NCBI RefSeq assembly: GCF_003611275.1
Contig: NZ_CP020694.1
Location: 1,736,001-1,800,000, forward strand
Length of the DNA stretch: 64,000 nt
From: Sulfitobacter sp. D7
GTDB lineage: Bacteria > Pseudomonadota > Alphaproteobacteria > Rhodobacterales > Rhodobacteraceae
Direction: 5' to 3'
Part shown: positions 35,083 to 43,801 of the stretch, one piece after another
Numbering within the stretch: position 1 is the stretch's first letter
Layout: each line of letters opens with the position of its first letter
Made by a program: the position numbers and the translations under genes
The notes under the pieces: model-generated
What the model was told of the DNA's origin: nothing
Databases searched by the model: none
The model's input: only the letters and a program-made list of their open reading frames with translations

Positions 35083-35865
35083 TTAGATATCCAGTTCGAC
35101 CCAGATCGGCACATGGTCCGACGGTTTGTCACGCCCGCGCACATCGCGGTCAATCTGGCAATCGCGCAGCCGGTCCGCCACGGTCGGCGACAAGAGAAAA
35201 TGGTCAATGCGGATGCCGTTGTTGCGGTTCCAGGCACCGGCCTGATAATCCCAGAACGAATAATGCCCCGGCCCTTGGGTTCGCGCCCGAAAAGCATCCG
35301 TTAGCCCAAGGTTCACCAGCTGCCGCCACGCCGCGCGGGATTCGGGGCGAAATAGCGCGTCTTCGCGCCAACTGTCGGGTTTGGCCGCATCTTCGGCCTG
35401 CGGGATAATGTTGTAATCGCCCGCCATGAGGAAGGGCGTTTCTTCGGCCAGTAGCGTCTCGGCACGGGCTTGTAGCCGGGCCATCCAAGCGAGTTTATAG
35501 TCATACTTTGGCCCCGGCACCGGGTTGCCATTGGGCAGGTAAAGCCCGCAAACCCGTAGCGCCATATCGTCACCCACGACCGTGGCCTCGATCCAGCGAG
35601 CCTGATCGTCTTCGTCATCGCCGGGCAGGCCGCGGGTCACATCCTCCAGCGGGAGTTTCGACAGGATCGCCACACCGTTGAAAGATTTCTGCCCGTGGGT
35701 CTCGACGTTATAACCGCGCTCTTCGAGCATCTCGCGGGGGAAGGCCTCGTCGACCGACTTGATCTCTTGCAGCACAACCACGTCCGGCTGCGCCTCGTCG
35801 AGCCACTCGGGCAAGGCCGCGGCGCGGGCTTTGATACCGTTGATGTTAAAACTCGCGATTTTCAT
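35083..35865 (-). CDS. xthA: Exodeoxyribonuclease III
   Basis: XthA acts as an AP endonuclease and 3' phosphodiesterase in base excision repair. All metal and catalytic blocks are present in the 260-residue protein: MKIASFNINGIKAR, VVVLQEIKS, CGLYLPNGNP, MAGDYNIIP, IRIDHFLLS and DKPSDHVPIWVEL. Length and order match the bacterial enzyme. It converges with the HNH gene 3 bases away and starts next to a long AT-rich gap. Confidence 0.93.
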   Translation of the reverse strand: MKIASFNINGIKARAAALPEWLDEAQPDVVVLQEIKSVDEAFPREMLEERGYNVETHGQKSFNGVAILSKLPLEDVTRGLPGDDEDDQARWIEATVVGDDMALRVCGLYLPNGNPVPGPKYDYKLAWMARLQARAETLLAEETPFLMAGDYNIIPQAEDAAKPDSWREDALFRPESRAAWRQLVNLGLTDAFRARTQGPGHYSFWDYQAGAWNRNNGIRIDHFLLSPTVADRLRDCQIDRDVRGRDKPSDHVPIWVELDI

Positions 35866-36213
35866 ATCCGGCCCTCTTTCGACGTGGGTCTGCTATCGCG
35901 CAAATGCGGTGGCGGAGCAAGGGGGAGGGCTGCGCGCTTAGGGTGATTCTTGGGCGGCAATTTCTAGTATAGCTAGAGCCGCGGAATTCTCCCGCGCTGC
36001 ATTGTTCTATAGCAGCCCTGTGGAAGGTTTTTAGTTGGCACCATGCAAAGGATGGAAAGTCGAACAATTGGTCGAAACTGTGGCGCGACACTAATGTGGA
36101 TAACTTAACCAGTACAATAACTTAGGCGAAAAATCCTTGGCGAAACAATTTTAACGTGCATCAGTAATTGGACTACATCCTTAAATTGCAAAGCCCTTTG
36201 AAAGGACACCACG
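35866..36213. promoter_or_regulatory. AT-rich gap upstream of the repeat-protein gene
   Basis: A 348-base divergent region. It is clearly more AT-rich than its surroundings, with CTAGTATAGCTAG near 35963 and a small stem CGCGG/CCGCG near 35981. The last 100 bases (TGGATAACTTAACC, ACAATTTTAACG) probably hold the promoter of the repeat-protein gene. AAAGGA lies 8 bases before its ATG. No reading frame is convincing; a small RNA is possible but unsupported. Confidence 0.45.
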
Positions 36214-36477
36214 ATGACCGCTATTTCCGCACGTAACTTCGCCCCCGTAACAGCGCCTGAAACACAGGACAAGCCGATGATGCTCGGCGCGGGGGTTGGC
36301 CTTTTCACCACCGGTCTTAACCGCGGAGGCGGTGACATGCTGATGGGCGAGGGGACCGAGATGTTCACCACCGGTCTGCACCACGACAGCGGCAGCATCG
36401 CGCAGGGGGCGGGGGTCGGTCTTTTCACAACCGGCCTCGCGCCGACCGAGGCGCAGGTGCTGCGCTTTGATGCCTGA
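36214..36477 (+). CDS. Small protein of three exact 20-residue repeats, function unknown
   Basis: The 87-residue protein consists of a 24-residue leader-like N terminus (MTAISARNFAPVTAPETQDK...) and three units of exactly 20 residues (25-44, 45-64, 65-84). Each begins GxGxxxFTTGL; the first and third cores are identical, GAGVGLFTTGL. There is no signal peptide, cysteine or membrane segment. Between first and third cores six of eleven codons differ, all silently, so the protein sequence is under selection. AAAGGA lies 8 bases before the ATG. A strong hairpin and a 353-residue gene follow. It may belong to an uncharacterised Rhodobacteraceae family (possibly DUF6749, recalled and unverified). 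A modified-peptide precursor or a repeat scaffold are alternatives. Confidence 0.78.
   Translation: MTAISARNFAPVTAPETQDKPMMLGAGVGLFTTGLNRGGGDMLMGEGTEMFTTGLHHDSGSIAQGAGVGLFTTGLAPTEAQVLRFDA
36286..36465 (+). repeat. Three in-frame 60-base coding repeats
   Basis: Units at 36286-36345, 36346-36405 and 36406-36465 encode the 20-residue repeats, with FTTGL at residues 31-35, 51-55 and 71-75. The DNA copies have diverged at silent positions, so this is an old protein-level repeat and not a recent slippage product. Confidence 0.85.
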
Positions 36478-36487
36478 AACTGGTTCA

Positions 36488-36510
36488 AGCGGGCGGCCCT
36501 GTCGCCCGCT
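36488..36510 (+). other. Hairpin between the repeat-protein gene and its downstream partner
   Basis: AGCGGGCG, a 7-base loop and CGCCCGCT form a perfect 8-base stem starting 11 bases after the repeat-protein stop, followed by GTTTCCC. The short T-run suggests partial termination or 3'-end protection. It would give many copies of the small protein and fewer of the downstream one. The stem is seen; the effect is inferred. Confidence 0.6.
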
Positions 36511-36530
36511 GTTTCCCATCTGGAGGCGCT

Positions 36531-37592
36531 ATGATGACCAATGTTGTTCTGCTGAGACCTGCCGAGTGCCGCGACCCGGGCGTCCAGTCCGCCCGCTTGA
36601 TCCGCAGCTTTGCGAAGGAGCGTCGCGCTCAGGGGGATGTTTTTTGGCTCAAGGAAAACGCCGAACTGCTGGGGGTGCTGGCAAGCACGGGCGCCGCGCT
36701 GGACGCCGAGGCGCTAGAGCCGCTCGCCGCATTCCACGCAGGGTGCCGCGATCTGCTGCGCAATTTCCCACAATACTACCGTTTTATCCTGTCGATCTGC
36801 CTCGACCTCGAAGCAATCGGCCTGCCAAAGCAACACGGCGCGGCGCTCTGCGGCAGGGTTGCGCGGGCGGAGCTGGAAGGCGCGGAACTGTCGGACCTGC
36901 AACGCGCCGAGGCCCGCCGTCTGCTGCGCCGTCGGGGTGTCGGGCCGCAGGTCGGTGACGGGGCGCTTGGCCAGCGGCTGCGCGACTTCGTCTCGCGCAG
37001 TGTCACCTTTGCCATGCCCAATCGAAAGGCGGCTTATGAGCTGACACATATCATTTTCTACTTGTCGGATTATGGCCGCCAGATTCCCGAACTGCCAGAC
37101 GGGACACTAAAGAGCCTGCATTTCACCGGGCTGCTGGCCTTTCTGGATCAGGACATGGATCTGCTGGCCGAGGTCTGCGCCGCGCTGCGTTTCAGCGGCA
37201 ATTACCCAAGCCCACTGTGGGAAGATGCCATCGCGGCCTACCACCGCGCCCTGCGCGTTCAAGCCGAGCCCCATGCGCCCATGCATGACGATTATCACGA
37301 ATTTCTTGTCACCGGCTGGGCCATGAAAATCGCAGACCGTTCGTCACTGGCCCAAACCATGCCGCAAGGCGCGCTGCGCTTTCACGCCGCCCGCAGCGGG
37401 CAGGGTGCGCTGCGCCCGCTGGCGGCTTGCTTGAGTGATATGGGGGCGCAGCGGCGCGCGGATTGGGGGTATATGCGCCCCCATGTTCTGTCTTATCTCG
37501 GACCTGACAGCCATGCGATCTTGCTCGCAGCCGAACGCTCTGGCCCGCATTTCGAACAGTTTTTCGAGGGGTTCGCACGGGCGCGCGCCTGA
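36531..37592 (+). CDS. Uncharacterised alpha-helical protein partnered with the repeat protein
   Basis: This is a 353-residue soluble protein of unknown function. GGAGG lies 4 bases before the first of two adjacent ATGs. It is predicted largely helical, with six cysteines (13, 72, 90, 107, 216, 300). The most distinctive block is AAYELTHIIFYLSDYGRQIP at 168-187; a second His-rich block is HDDYHEFLVTGWAM at 252-265. The ELTH...FY.SDYG pattern recalls motifs in helical toroid proteins near peptide gene clusters, but that is memory, not proof. It may be a DUF6902-type protein (unverified). Position suggests it acts on or with the repeat protein. Confidence 0.7.
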   Translation: MMTNVVLLRPAECRDPGVQSARLIRSFAKERRAQGDVFWLKENAELLGVLASTGAALDAEALEPLAAFHAGCRDLLRNFPQYYRFILSICLDLEAIGLPKQHGAALCGRVARAELEGAELSDLQRAEARRLLRRRGVGPQVGDGALGQRLRDFVSRSVTFAMPNRKAAYELTHIIFYLSDYGRQIPELPDGTLKSLHFTGLLAFLDQDMDLLAEVCAALRFSGNYPSPLWEDAIAAYHRALRVQAEPHAPMHDDYHEFLVTGWAMKIADRSSLAQTMPQGALRFHAARSGQGALRPLAACLSDMGAQRRADWGYMRPHVLSYLGPDSHAILLAAERSGPHFEQFFEGFARARA

Positions 37593-37608
37593 ACGCGCCC
37601 GGATGCGC

Positions 37609-37932
37609 TCACATCGAAAATGACGTGCCGCAGCCGCAGGCCGCCGTGGCATTAGGGTTCTCAATCGTGAACCGCGCGCCGATCAGTTCTTCGGTGAAGT
37701 CGATCACCGCATCGGCCAGAAACGGCAGGGACACGCTATCGACCACCACCTTCTGACCGCTGCCTTCCAGAACGAGGTCATCCTCGGCAGGTTCGTCCAG
37801 CGCAATGTCATATTGAAACCCTGAACAGCCGCCGCCTTCGACAGCGACGCGCAGGGCTTTGCCTTCGTCGGCGGCGCCGATCTCGGCAAGGCGTTCAAAG
37901 GCGCGGGGGGTGACTTTGGGGGGCAGGTTCAT
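37609..37932 (-). CDS. erpA: Iron-sulfur cluster insertion protein (HesB/IscA/ErpA family)
   Basis: The 107-residue A-type carrier delivers Fe-S clusters to target enzymes. The three family cysteines are present: one in EGGGCSGFQYDIALD and two in the C-terminal CGCGTSF. I chose the ATG at MNLPPKVTPRAF, where GGAG lies 9 bases upstream; MHRSPQ six codons earlier is an alternative. The minus-strand frame stays open far upstream through dgt and beyond, but that is a GC-rich artefact. ErpA is favoured over IscA because no isc or suf genes are nearby; this choice is moderate. Confidence 0.85.
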   Translation of the reverse strand: MNLPPKVTPRAFERLAEIGAADEGKALRVAVEGGGCSGFQYDIALDEPAEDDLVLEGSGQKVVVDSVSLPFLADAVIDFTEELIGARFTIENPNATAACGCGTSFSM

Positions 37933-38028
37933 CTGCGGGCTCCGATGCATCGGTTTTCTTTCGTGTTCCCCTAACATATAGAAACCACAAGGACAGGTCA
38001 CAAGGACCGCGAGAGAGGACCAGCCGCA

Positions 38029-39186
38029 ATGCGCGCAGAATTCGCCTCGGATCCGGACACCGCCAAGGGACGGTTGGTGCCGGAGGAGGAAAGCACGTTT
38101 CGCTCCTGCTATCAGCGGGACCGGGACCGGATCATTCACGCCTCCGCCTTTCGGCGGCTCAAACATAAGACGCAGGTCTTTGTGGAGCATGAGGGCGACT
38201 ATTTCCGGACCCGTTTGACCCATTCCATCGAAGTGGCGCAGGTTGCGCGCACCATCGCAGGGGCGTTGCGCCTGAATGGCGAGCTGACCGAGGCCGTGGC
38301 GTTGGCGCATGATCTGGGCCACACGCCCTTTGGCCACACCGGCGAGGATGCGCTGCACAAGCTGATGGCACCCTACGGTGGGTTTGACCACAACGCGCAG
38401 GCGATCAAGATCGTCACAACGCTGGAGCGGCACTATGCCGAATTCGACGGGCTGAACCTGACGTGGGACACGCTCGAAGGGATTGCCAAGCACAATGGGC
38501 CGGTCATGGGCGCCGTGCCCCATGCGCTGGCTGACTATAACGCGCGCCATGATCTGGAACTGCACACCCATGCGAGTGCAGAGGCGCAGGTGGCGGCACT
38601 TTCCGATGACATTGCCTACAACAACCACGACCTGCACGACGGTCTGCGGGCAGGGCTGTTCACCGAAGCCGAGATTGCAGAGCTGCCCATGGTCGGCGCG
38701 GCCTATGCGGAAGTGGACCGGCTTTACCCCGACACCGACAGCTACCGCCGCCGTCATGAGGCGCTGCGCCGGGTCTTTGGCGTGATGGTAGGCGATGTGA
38801 TCGAAACATCGTCCAAACTGCTGAAAGAGACGGGGGCGACATCGCCCGATGACATCCGCCATCTGGGCCGTCCGGTGATCCGTTTTTCGGATCCTGTCTG
38901 GCAGGACCTGCGCGAGATCCGAAAATTCCTTTTCACCCGGATGTATCGCGCCCCCTCGGTGATGGAGAATCGCGAGAAGGTCACTAAGGTGGTCGAAGAC
39001 CTCTTTCCGCTGTTTCTGTCTCAGCCCAACCTGTTGCCGCGCCACTGGGCGGCGGCAATTGAGGCGGCAGAGGATGAAACCACGCTGGCGCGGATGGTCT
39101 CGGATTACATTGCGGGCATGACTGACCGATTTGCGTTGCAAGAACACGCCCGTCTCTTTGGCAGTGATTTGCGCAGCTTCCGCTAA
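38029..39186 (+). CDS. dgt: Deoxyguanosinetriphosphate triphosphohydrolase-like protein
   Basis: This HD-domain enzyme would hydrolyse dGTP (or other dNTPs) to the nucleoside and triphosphate. The 385-residue protein has the RDRDRIIHASAFRRLKHKTQ opening, RTRLTHSIEVAQVAR (first metal His) and the HD pair in ALAHDLGHTPFGHTGE. A distal Asp lies in LSDDIAYNNHD. Length fits the shorter type-2 bacterial group. It diverges from erpA across a 96-base gap and precedes argS, an order common in Rhodobacteraceae. Confidence 0.88.
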   Translation: MRAEFASDPDTAKGRLVPEEESTFRSCYQRDRDRIIHASAFRRLKHKTQVFVEHEGDYFRTRLTHSIEVAQVARTIAGALRLNGELTEAVALAHDLGHTPFGHTGEDALHKLMAPYGGFDHNAQAIKIVTTLERHYAEFDGLNLTWDTLEGIAKHNGPVMGAVPHALADYNARHDLELHTHASAEAQVAALSDDIAYNNHDLHDGLRAGLFTEAEIAELPMVGAAYAEVDRLYPDTDSYRRRHEALRRVFGVMVGDVIETSSKLLKETGATSPDDIRHLGRPVIRFSDPVWQDLREIRKFLFTRMYRAPSVMENREKVTKVVEDLFPLFLSQPNLLPRHWAAAIEAAEDETTLARMVSDYIAGMTDRFALQEHARLFGSDLRSFR

Positions 39187-39234
39187 TCTTTGCGGCATGG
39201 TAGCCTGCCTTTTGTGATCCATAGGTGACGTGAC

Positions 39235-39855
39235 ATGATACAAACCCCCGTTCTGCCGGAAAGCCTTGCCGGTGACGCGACCTTTGCGATCCTTTCGGCG
39301 GGTCAAGCGCCGGGCCCAACGGTCGCCAAGCGCGCGGCGAAGTTGGGGGCGGAAGTCGTGGCGATGGACCGTGATCCCGCCGTGCTGGCACGGCTGATGA
39401 GCCAGTCGACCGCAAGGGTCGAAGGGCTGGCGCTTGCCGGGGATCTGGTCAGCCGGTTCGAACCGCTCCACCGCAACTGGGGCGGCACGCCGCTGCATTT
39501 GGTGTTGAACCTGATGCCGCTGGACCCCGACGATTGCGCCAAGGGCATGGACGCGCAGATCCGGGGGCTGTCTGCCATGGTGCGGGCCTTGGGCCGGGGC
39601 TTGGTGGCTGGGCAGGGGTCTGTCGTGACCGTCCTGCCGCGCCCCAGCCAGCCGCTGGCGCTTGCTGGTCATGGCATGATCGGCGCATTTGAGGCCGCCA
39701 ATGCCGCGCTCGATAAGGTGTTTGGCGCACGCGGGCTGCATTTTCACCTGATTACGGTACCCGAGGGGCAAGCCGACCTCGCGGCAGACAGCGCGCTGTT
39801 CCTGGGGTCCGAGGCTGGCCGACGGCTCCGAAGTGGGCGTTTGGACCTCGGCTGA
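39235..39855 (+). CDS. Degenerate short-chain dehydrogenase-like protein
   Basis: The 206-residue protein keeps a Rossmann-type start (FAILSAGQAPGPTVAKRAAK, then VVAMDRD). It also keeps later SDR-like strands (GSVVTVLPRPSQPLALAGHG, followed by a helix). It lacks the TGxxxGIG glycine pattern and the YxxxK catalytic pair, so it is probably not an active oxidoreductase. It lies between dgt and argS. I do not recognise a named family; a structural or regulatory leftover of an SDR is the most I can say. Confidence 0.65.
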   Translation: MIQTPVLPESLAGDATFAILSAGQAPGPTVAKRAAKLGAEVVAMDRDPAVLARLMSQSTARVEGLALAGDLVSRFEPLHRNWGGTPLHLVLNLMPLDPDDCAKGMDAQIRGLSAMVRALGRGLVAGQGSVVTVLPRPSQPLALAGHGMIGAFEAANAALDKVFGARGLHFHLITVPEGQADLAADSALFLGSEAGRRLRSGRLDLG

Positions 39856-39961
39856 TACCGCCGCTTCAAACGCCATTCCCTGACTTGGGCCCTCGCGGCC
39901 TGCCGCTTGATTGACTGCACTCCCGCACATGATAAACGGGCGGGGAACAAGGATACCCGAC

Positions 39962-41707
39962 ATGAACCTATTTGCCGAAATTCGCCATCTTATCATTGCG
40001 ACGCTGGAACAGATGGTCGCGCAGGAGGCCCTGCCTGCGACCCTGAACTTTGACCCGATCACCGCCGAGCCGCCACGCGACGCCGCGCATGGCGATATGG
40101 CGACCAACGCCGCGATGGTGCTAGCCAAGCCCGCGGGCATGAAGCCACGCGATATCGCCGAAGCATTGGCCGCCCAATTGCAAAACGATCCGCGCATCAC
40201 CTCTGCCGAAGTGGCCGGCCCGGGCTTTATCAACCTGCGCCTTGCGCCTTCGGTCTGGCAGAACGTGGCACGGCAAGTCTTGAACCAAGGCACCGACTTT
40301 GGCCGCGCGATCCTTGGCGCGGGTCAGCGGGTGAACGTCGAATATGTCTCGGCCAACCCCACCGGGCCGCTGCATGTGGGCCACACCCGTGGCGCGGTCT
40401 TTGGCGATGCGCTGGCCAGCTTGCTGGATTTCGCAGGCTACGATGTGACGCGCGAATATTACATTAACGACGGCGGCGCGCAGGTCGATGTGCTGGCGCG
40501 CTCGGTCTACCTGCGCTACCTTGAAGCCAATGGCAAAGAGGTGGCCTTTCCCGATGGCACATACCCCGGGGACTACCTGATCCCGCTGGGCGAGGCGCTG
40601 GCCAAGATGTATGGCGACAAGCTGGTCGACCAACCTGAGAGCGAATGGCTTGATCATATCCGCGACTTTGCCACCGATGCGATGATGAACTTGATCCGTG
40701 AGGATTTGGCGGCCCTCGGCGTTGAGATGGATGTCTTCTACAGCGAGAAATCTCTCTACGGCACCGGCCAGATCGAAGCGGCGATTGCTTCTCTCGAAGC
40801 CAAAGGGCTGATCTACGAAGGCGTGCTGGAGCCGCCAAAAGGCAAGAAGCCCGAAGATTGGGAACCGCGCGAACAGACGCTGTTCAAATCCACCGAACAC
40901 GGCGATGACGTGGACCGCCCGGTCAAGAAATCCGACGGGTCCTGGACCTATTTCGCCCCTGACATCGCCTATCATTACGACAAGGTTAGCCGCGACTTTG
41001 ACATGCTGATCGACATTTTCGGCGCGGATCATGGCGGCTACGTCAAACGGATGAAGGCGGCCGTGTCGGCATTGAGCGATGGTCATGTGCCGCTCGACAT
41101 CAAGCTGACGCAGCTGGTGAAACTCTTTAAAAACGGCGAGCCGTTCAAGATGTCCAAACGGGCAGGGACCTTTGTGACCCTGCGCGATGTGGTCGATCAG
41201 GTCGGCCCCGATGTGACGCGCTTTGTCATGCTGACGCGCAAGAACGACGCGATGCTCGACTTTGATTTCGACAAGGTATTGGAGCAAAGCCGCGAGAACC
41301 CGGTCTTCTATGTGCAATACGCCCACGCACGGGTGGCTTCGATCCTGCGCAAGGCGCAAGAGGCTGGGGTCGAGGTTGCCGATGCCACGCTGATGGATGC
41401 GGATCTGACCAAGCTTGACCATGATGCCGAGCTGGGCCTGCTGCGCAAACTGGCCGAATGGCCGCGTCTGGTCGAAACCGCCGCGCGCAGCAACGAGCCG
41501 CACCGGGTGGCCTTCTACCTCTATGAACTCGCGTCCGATTTCCACAGCCTCTACCACTTGGGCCGTTCCGAAGACGGGCTGCGTGCGTTGCAAGAAGGGG
41601 ACGCTGCCACATCGCAGGCAAAAATCGCCCTGTCGCGTGCCGTTGCGATTGTAATTGCGGCGGGTCTTGGTATTCTTGGGGTCACACCGGCGCAGGAGAT
41701 GCGATAA
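39962..41707 (+). CDS. argS: Arginyl-tRNA synthetase
   Basis: ArgS charges tRNA-Arg. The 581-residue class I enzyme has an N-terminal Add1-type domain and the HIGH-type motif [13 protein letters not shown] near residue 130. The KMSKS-type loop is KMSKRAG near 398. A DALR anticodon domain ends the chain, starting near [21 protein letters not shown] 9 bases before the ATG sets the start; the frame extends 17 codons upstream. It leads the argS-SPOR-nagZ-scpA-scpB row. Confidence 0.95.
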   Translation: MNLFAEIRHLIIATLEQMVAQEALPATLNFDPITAEPPRDAAHGDMATNAAMVLAKPAGMKPRDIAEALAAQLQNDPRITSAEVAGPGFINLRLAPSVWQNVARQVLNQGTDFGRAILGAGQRVNVEYVSANPTGPLHVGHTRGAVFGDALASLLDFAGYDVTREYYINDGGAQVDVLARSVYLRYLEANGKEVAFPDGTYPGDYLIPLGEALAKMYGDKLVDQPESEWLDHIRDFATDAMMNLIREDLAALGVEMDVFYSEKSLYGTGQIEAAIASLEAKGLIYEGVLEPPKGKKPEDWEPREQTLFKSTEHGDDVDRPVKKSDGSWTYFAPDIAYHYDKVSRDFDMLIDIFGADHGGYVKRMKAAVSALSDGHVPLDIKLTQLVKLFKNGEPFKMSKRAGTFVTLRDVVDQVGPDVTRFVMLTRKNDAMLDFDFDKVLEQSRENPVFYVQYAHARVASILRKAQEAGVEVADATLMDADLTKLDHDAELGLLRKLAEWPRLVETAARSNEPHRVAFYLYELASDFHSLYHLGRSEDGLRALQEGDAATSQAKIALSRAVAIVIAAGLGILGVTPAQEMR

Positions 41708-41786
41708 CCGCACCAGCGCGCCGAAAACAGGCAACCCCATGACCAGACCCGCGTGGCGATGTATCACGCCGGGCAAAGAGGCAGAG

Positions 41787-42794
41787 ATGGCAGATTTCAC
41801 GTCTTCCCCGACGACGGCGGGCTATGCGCCCGATTCCGCGCATGGCTACGCAGTGGGCAGCGGGCCCAAGACCCTGACAACGCTCACCAATATCGCAGGT
41901 GCTGTGGTTTCCTTGGCGCTTGTCGCGGGGATTGGTGTTTGGGGCTACAAGCTGCTGGTGCGTGATGTGACCGGCATTCCGGTGGTCCGCGCCATCGAAG
42001 GCGAGATCCGCGTGCGCCCCGAAGAGCCGGGCGGCGAATTGGCCCGCCATCAGGGCTTATCGGTCAATGTCGTTGCCGCCGAAGGCAGCGCCGGACGGCC
42101 CGCAGATCAACTGCGCCTCGCGCCGCGTCAAATGGAATTGCAAGACGAAGACCAGCCCGTTCAAGTGGCGATGGTTGCCGCAAAGACACAGGGCAATGCG
42201 ACCCCCGCCGTCGCCCACGAGAATGACGGCGACCTGATCGATGCCTCCGCCGCGATCCGCTCTGGCAATGTTCAAGACCTCGTGGCGCAGCTGACCAATG
42301 GTGTCGCACCGCTCTCCGGGGCGGGCGCCTCTGGTGATCCGGTCGATGCCGCCGTGGCGATGGCGCTGGCCGATACCTCCGTGCAGCCGAAAGTCGTCAA
42401 GGCCGTATTGAACGCGCCCGGCGTGCGCAACTCCCTGCGTCCGCGCCGCCGCCCGGCAGGCGGTGCCGTGGTGACACCCGCCGCAGTCCAGAGCAATCCG
42501 GTCGCGACTGTCGCCCAAGAGGTTGATCCCGCGGCCCTTCCCGCTGGCACCCGGATGGCCCAGCTTGGTGCCTTTGACAGCCCCGAGGTTGCCCGCGAAC
42601 AATGGGACCGTTTGCAGGGCCGTTTCGGTGCCTATCTCGAAGGTAAGAATCGCGTTGTGCAAAAGGCCACCAGCGGCGGGCGGGTGTTCTATCGCCTGCG
42701 TGCCATGGGCTTTGACGACATCGCCGATGCGCGGCGCTTCTGTTCGGCACTTGTGGCCGAAAATGCGGATTGCATCCCGGTGGTGATGCGCTGA
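41787..42794 (+). CDS. SPOR-domain membrane protein
   Basis: The 335-residue protein has one membrane helix (about residues 34-53, TNIAGAVVSLALVAGIGVWG), a long low-complexity periplasmic linker and a C-terminal SPOR domain (about 255-335). The SPOR domain contains RMAQLGAFDSPEVAREQW and FYRLRAMGF. SPOR domains bind glycan strands stripped of stem peptides at the division site. The ATG at MADFTSSP has AGAGG just upstream; a longer start at 41739 is possible. It overlaps nagZ by one base (TGATG), tying it to peptidoglycan turnover. Confidence 0.86.
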   Translation: MADFTSSPTTAGYAPDSAHGYAVGSGPKTLTTLTNIAGAVVSLALVAGIGVWGYKLLVRDVTGIPVVRAIEGEIRVRPEEPGGELARHQGLSVNVVAAEGSAGRPADQLRLAPRQMELQDEDQPVQVAMVAAKTQGNATPAVAHENDGDLIDASAAIRSGNVQDLVAQLTNGVAPLSGAGASGDPVDAAVAMALADTSVQPKVVKAVLNAPGVRNSLRPRRRPAGGAVVTPAAVQSNPVATVAQEVDPAALPAGTRMAQLGAFDSPEVAREQWDRLQGRFGAYLEGKNRVVQKATSGGRVFYRLRAMGFDDIADARRFCSALVAENADCIPVVMR

Positions 42795-43801
42795 TGCGTC
42801 CCTTCGGGGCCACGATCCTCGACGCGACGGGCCTCCAGCTCAGCGTCGAGGAAAAAGCGTTCTTTCGTGACGTGCGGCCCTTCGGCTTCATCCTTTTCGC
42901 CCGCAACATCGACAGCCCGGATCAGGTCCGCGCGCTATGTGATGAGATGCGCGAGGCGGCAGGCCATGAGGCAGTAATCACCATCGACCAAGAGGGAGGC
43001 CGCGTGCAGCGGATGCGCGCCCCGCAGTGGCGCGATTGGATGCCGCCGATGGAACTGGCCGCGCGCGCCGGGGAACGGGCGACGAAGGCCTTTTACTTGA
43101 TGTACCGGATCATCGCCCATGAGTTGCACAGCGTCGGGATCGACAGCAACTGTGCGCCACTGATCGATGTAGCGGGGCCCAAGACCCATCCGTTTTTGCG
43201 CAACCGGTGCTATGGCGAAACGCCGGGGCAGGTGGCCGAGATTGGCCGCGCCGTTGCCGATGCGCTGCTGGCCGGGGGCGTGCTGCCGGTGATGAAACAT
43301 ATGCCGGGCCATGGCCGGGCGACGCTCGACAGCCATCACAATCTGCCCCGCGTGGATGCCCGCCGCATTGATCTGGAGGCCGTGGATTTCGCGCCGTTCC
43401 GCAGCCTGCGCGACCTGCCGATGGGCATGACGGCACATCTTGTCTATGACGCGCTGGACGACACGCCCGCGACTCTGTCGTCAGAGGTGATGCGGATCAT
43501 CCGCGATGATATCGGCTTTGATAACCTTGTGATGACCGACGATATTTCGATGAAAGCCCTGCAGATGACCCCGGCGGGAAGCACCCGTGCGGCCATTGCC
43601 GCGGGCTGTGATGTCGCGCTTTTTTGCAATGGACCGCTGGAAGAACGCCGCGCCGTGGCCGAGGCCGCAGGCGAGATGACTACAGCTACCCAGACCCGCG
43701 CGCTGCGTGCGTTGGATGCGCGGCAAACCCCCGACGACGTTGACATCGACGCCCTCAGCGCCCAGCTTGAGACGCTTCTGGGCGGGGCATTGCATGGCTG
43801 A
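42794..43801 (+). CDS. nagZ: Beta-N-acetylhexosaminidase
   Basis: NagZ removes GlcNAc from GlcNAc-anhydroMurNAc during cell-wall recycling in the cytoplasm. The 335-residue glycoside hydrolase family 3 protein shows TIDQEGGRVQRM and the signature loop KHMPGHGRATLDSHHNLP. The loop carries the His/Asp catalytic dyad. The nucleophile Asp lies in LVMTDDISMKAL. The start overlaps the SPOR gene by one base; its end overlaps scpA by 8 bases. anmK, the next recycling enzyme, lies near 57.3 kb. Confidence 0.93.
   Translation: MRPFGATILDATGLQLSVEEKAFFRDVRPFGFILFARNIDSPDQVRALCDEMREAAGHEAVITIDQEGGRVQRMRAPQWRDWMPPMELAARAGERATKAFYLMYRIIAHELHSVGIDSNCAPLIDVAGPKTHPFLRNRCYGETPGQVAEIGRAVADALLAGGVLPVMKHMPGHGRATLDSHHNLPRVDARRIDLEAVDFAPFRSLRDLPMGMTAHLVYDALDDTPATLSSEVMRIIRDDIGFDNLVMTDDISMKALQMTPAGSTRAAIAAGCDVALFCNGPLEERRAVAEAAGEMTTATQTRALRALDARQTPDDVDIDALSAQLETLLGGALHG

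Noticed and set aside
37609..40293. An 894-codon open minus-strand frame running from erpA back through dgt, the SDR-like gene and the argS start
   Set aside because: Only its last 107 codons match a protein family (ErpA). The rest is the complement of recognisable plus-strand genes and is open because of high G+C at third positions.
40121..41800. A 559-codon minus-strand frame opposite argS
   Set aside because: It is the exact shadow of argS, has His/Gln/Arg-rich composition and no ribosome site or family pattern.
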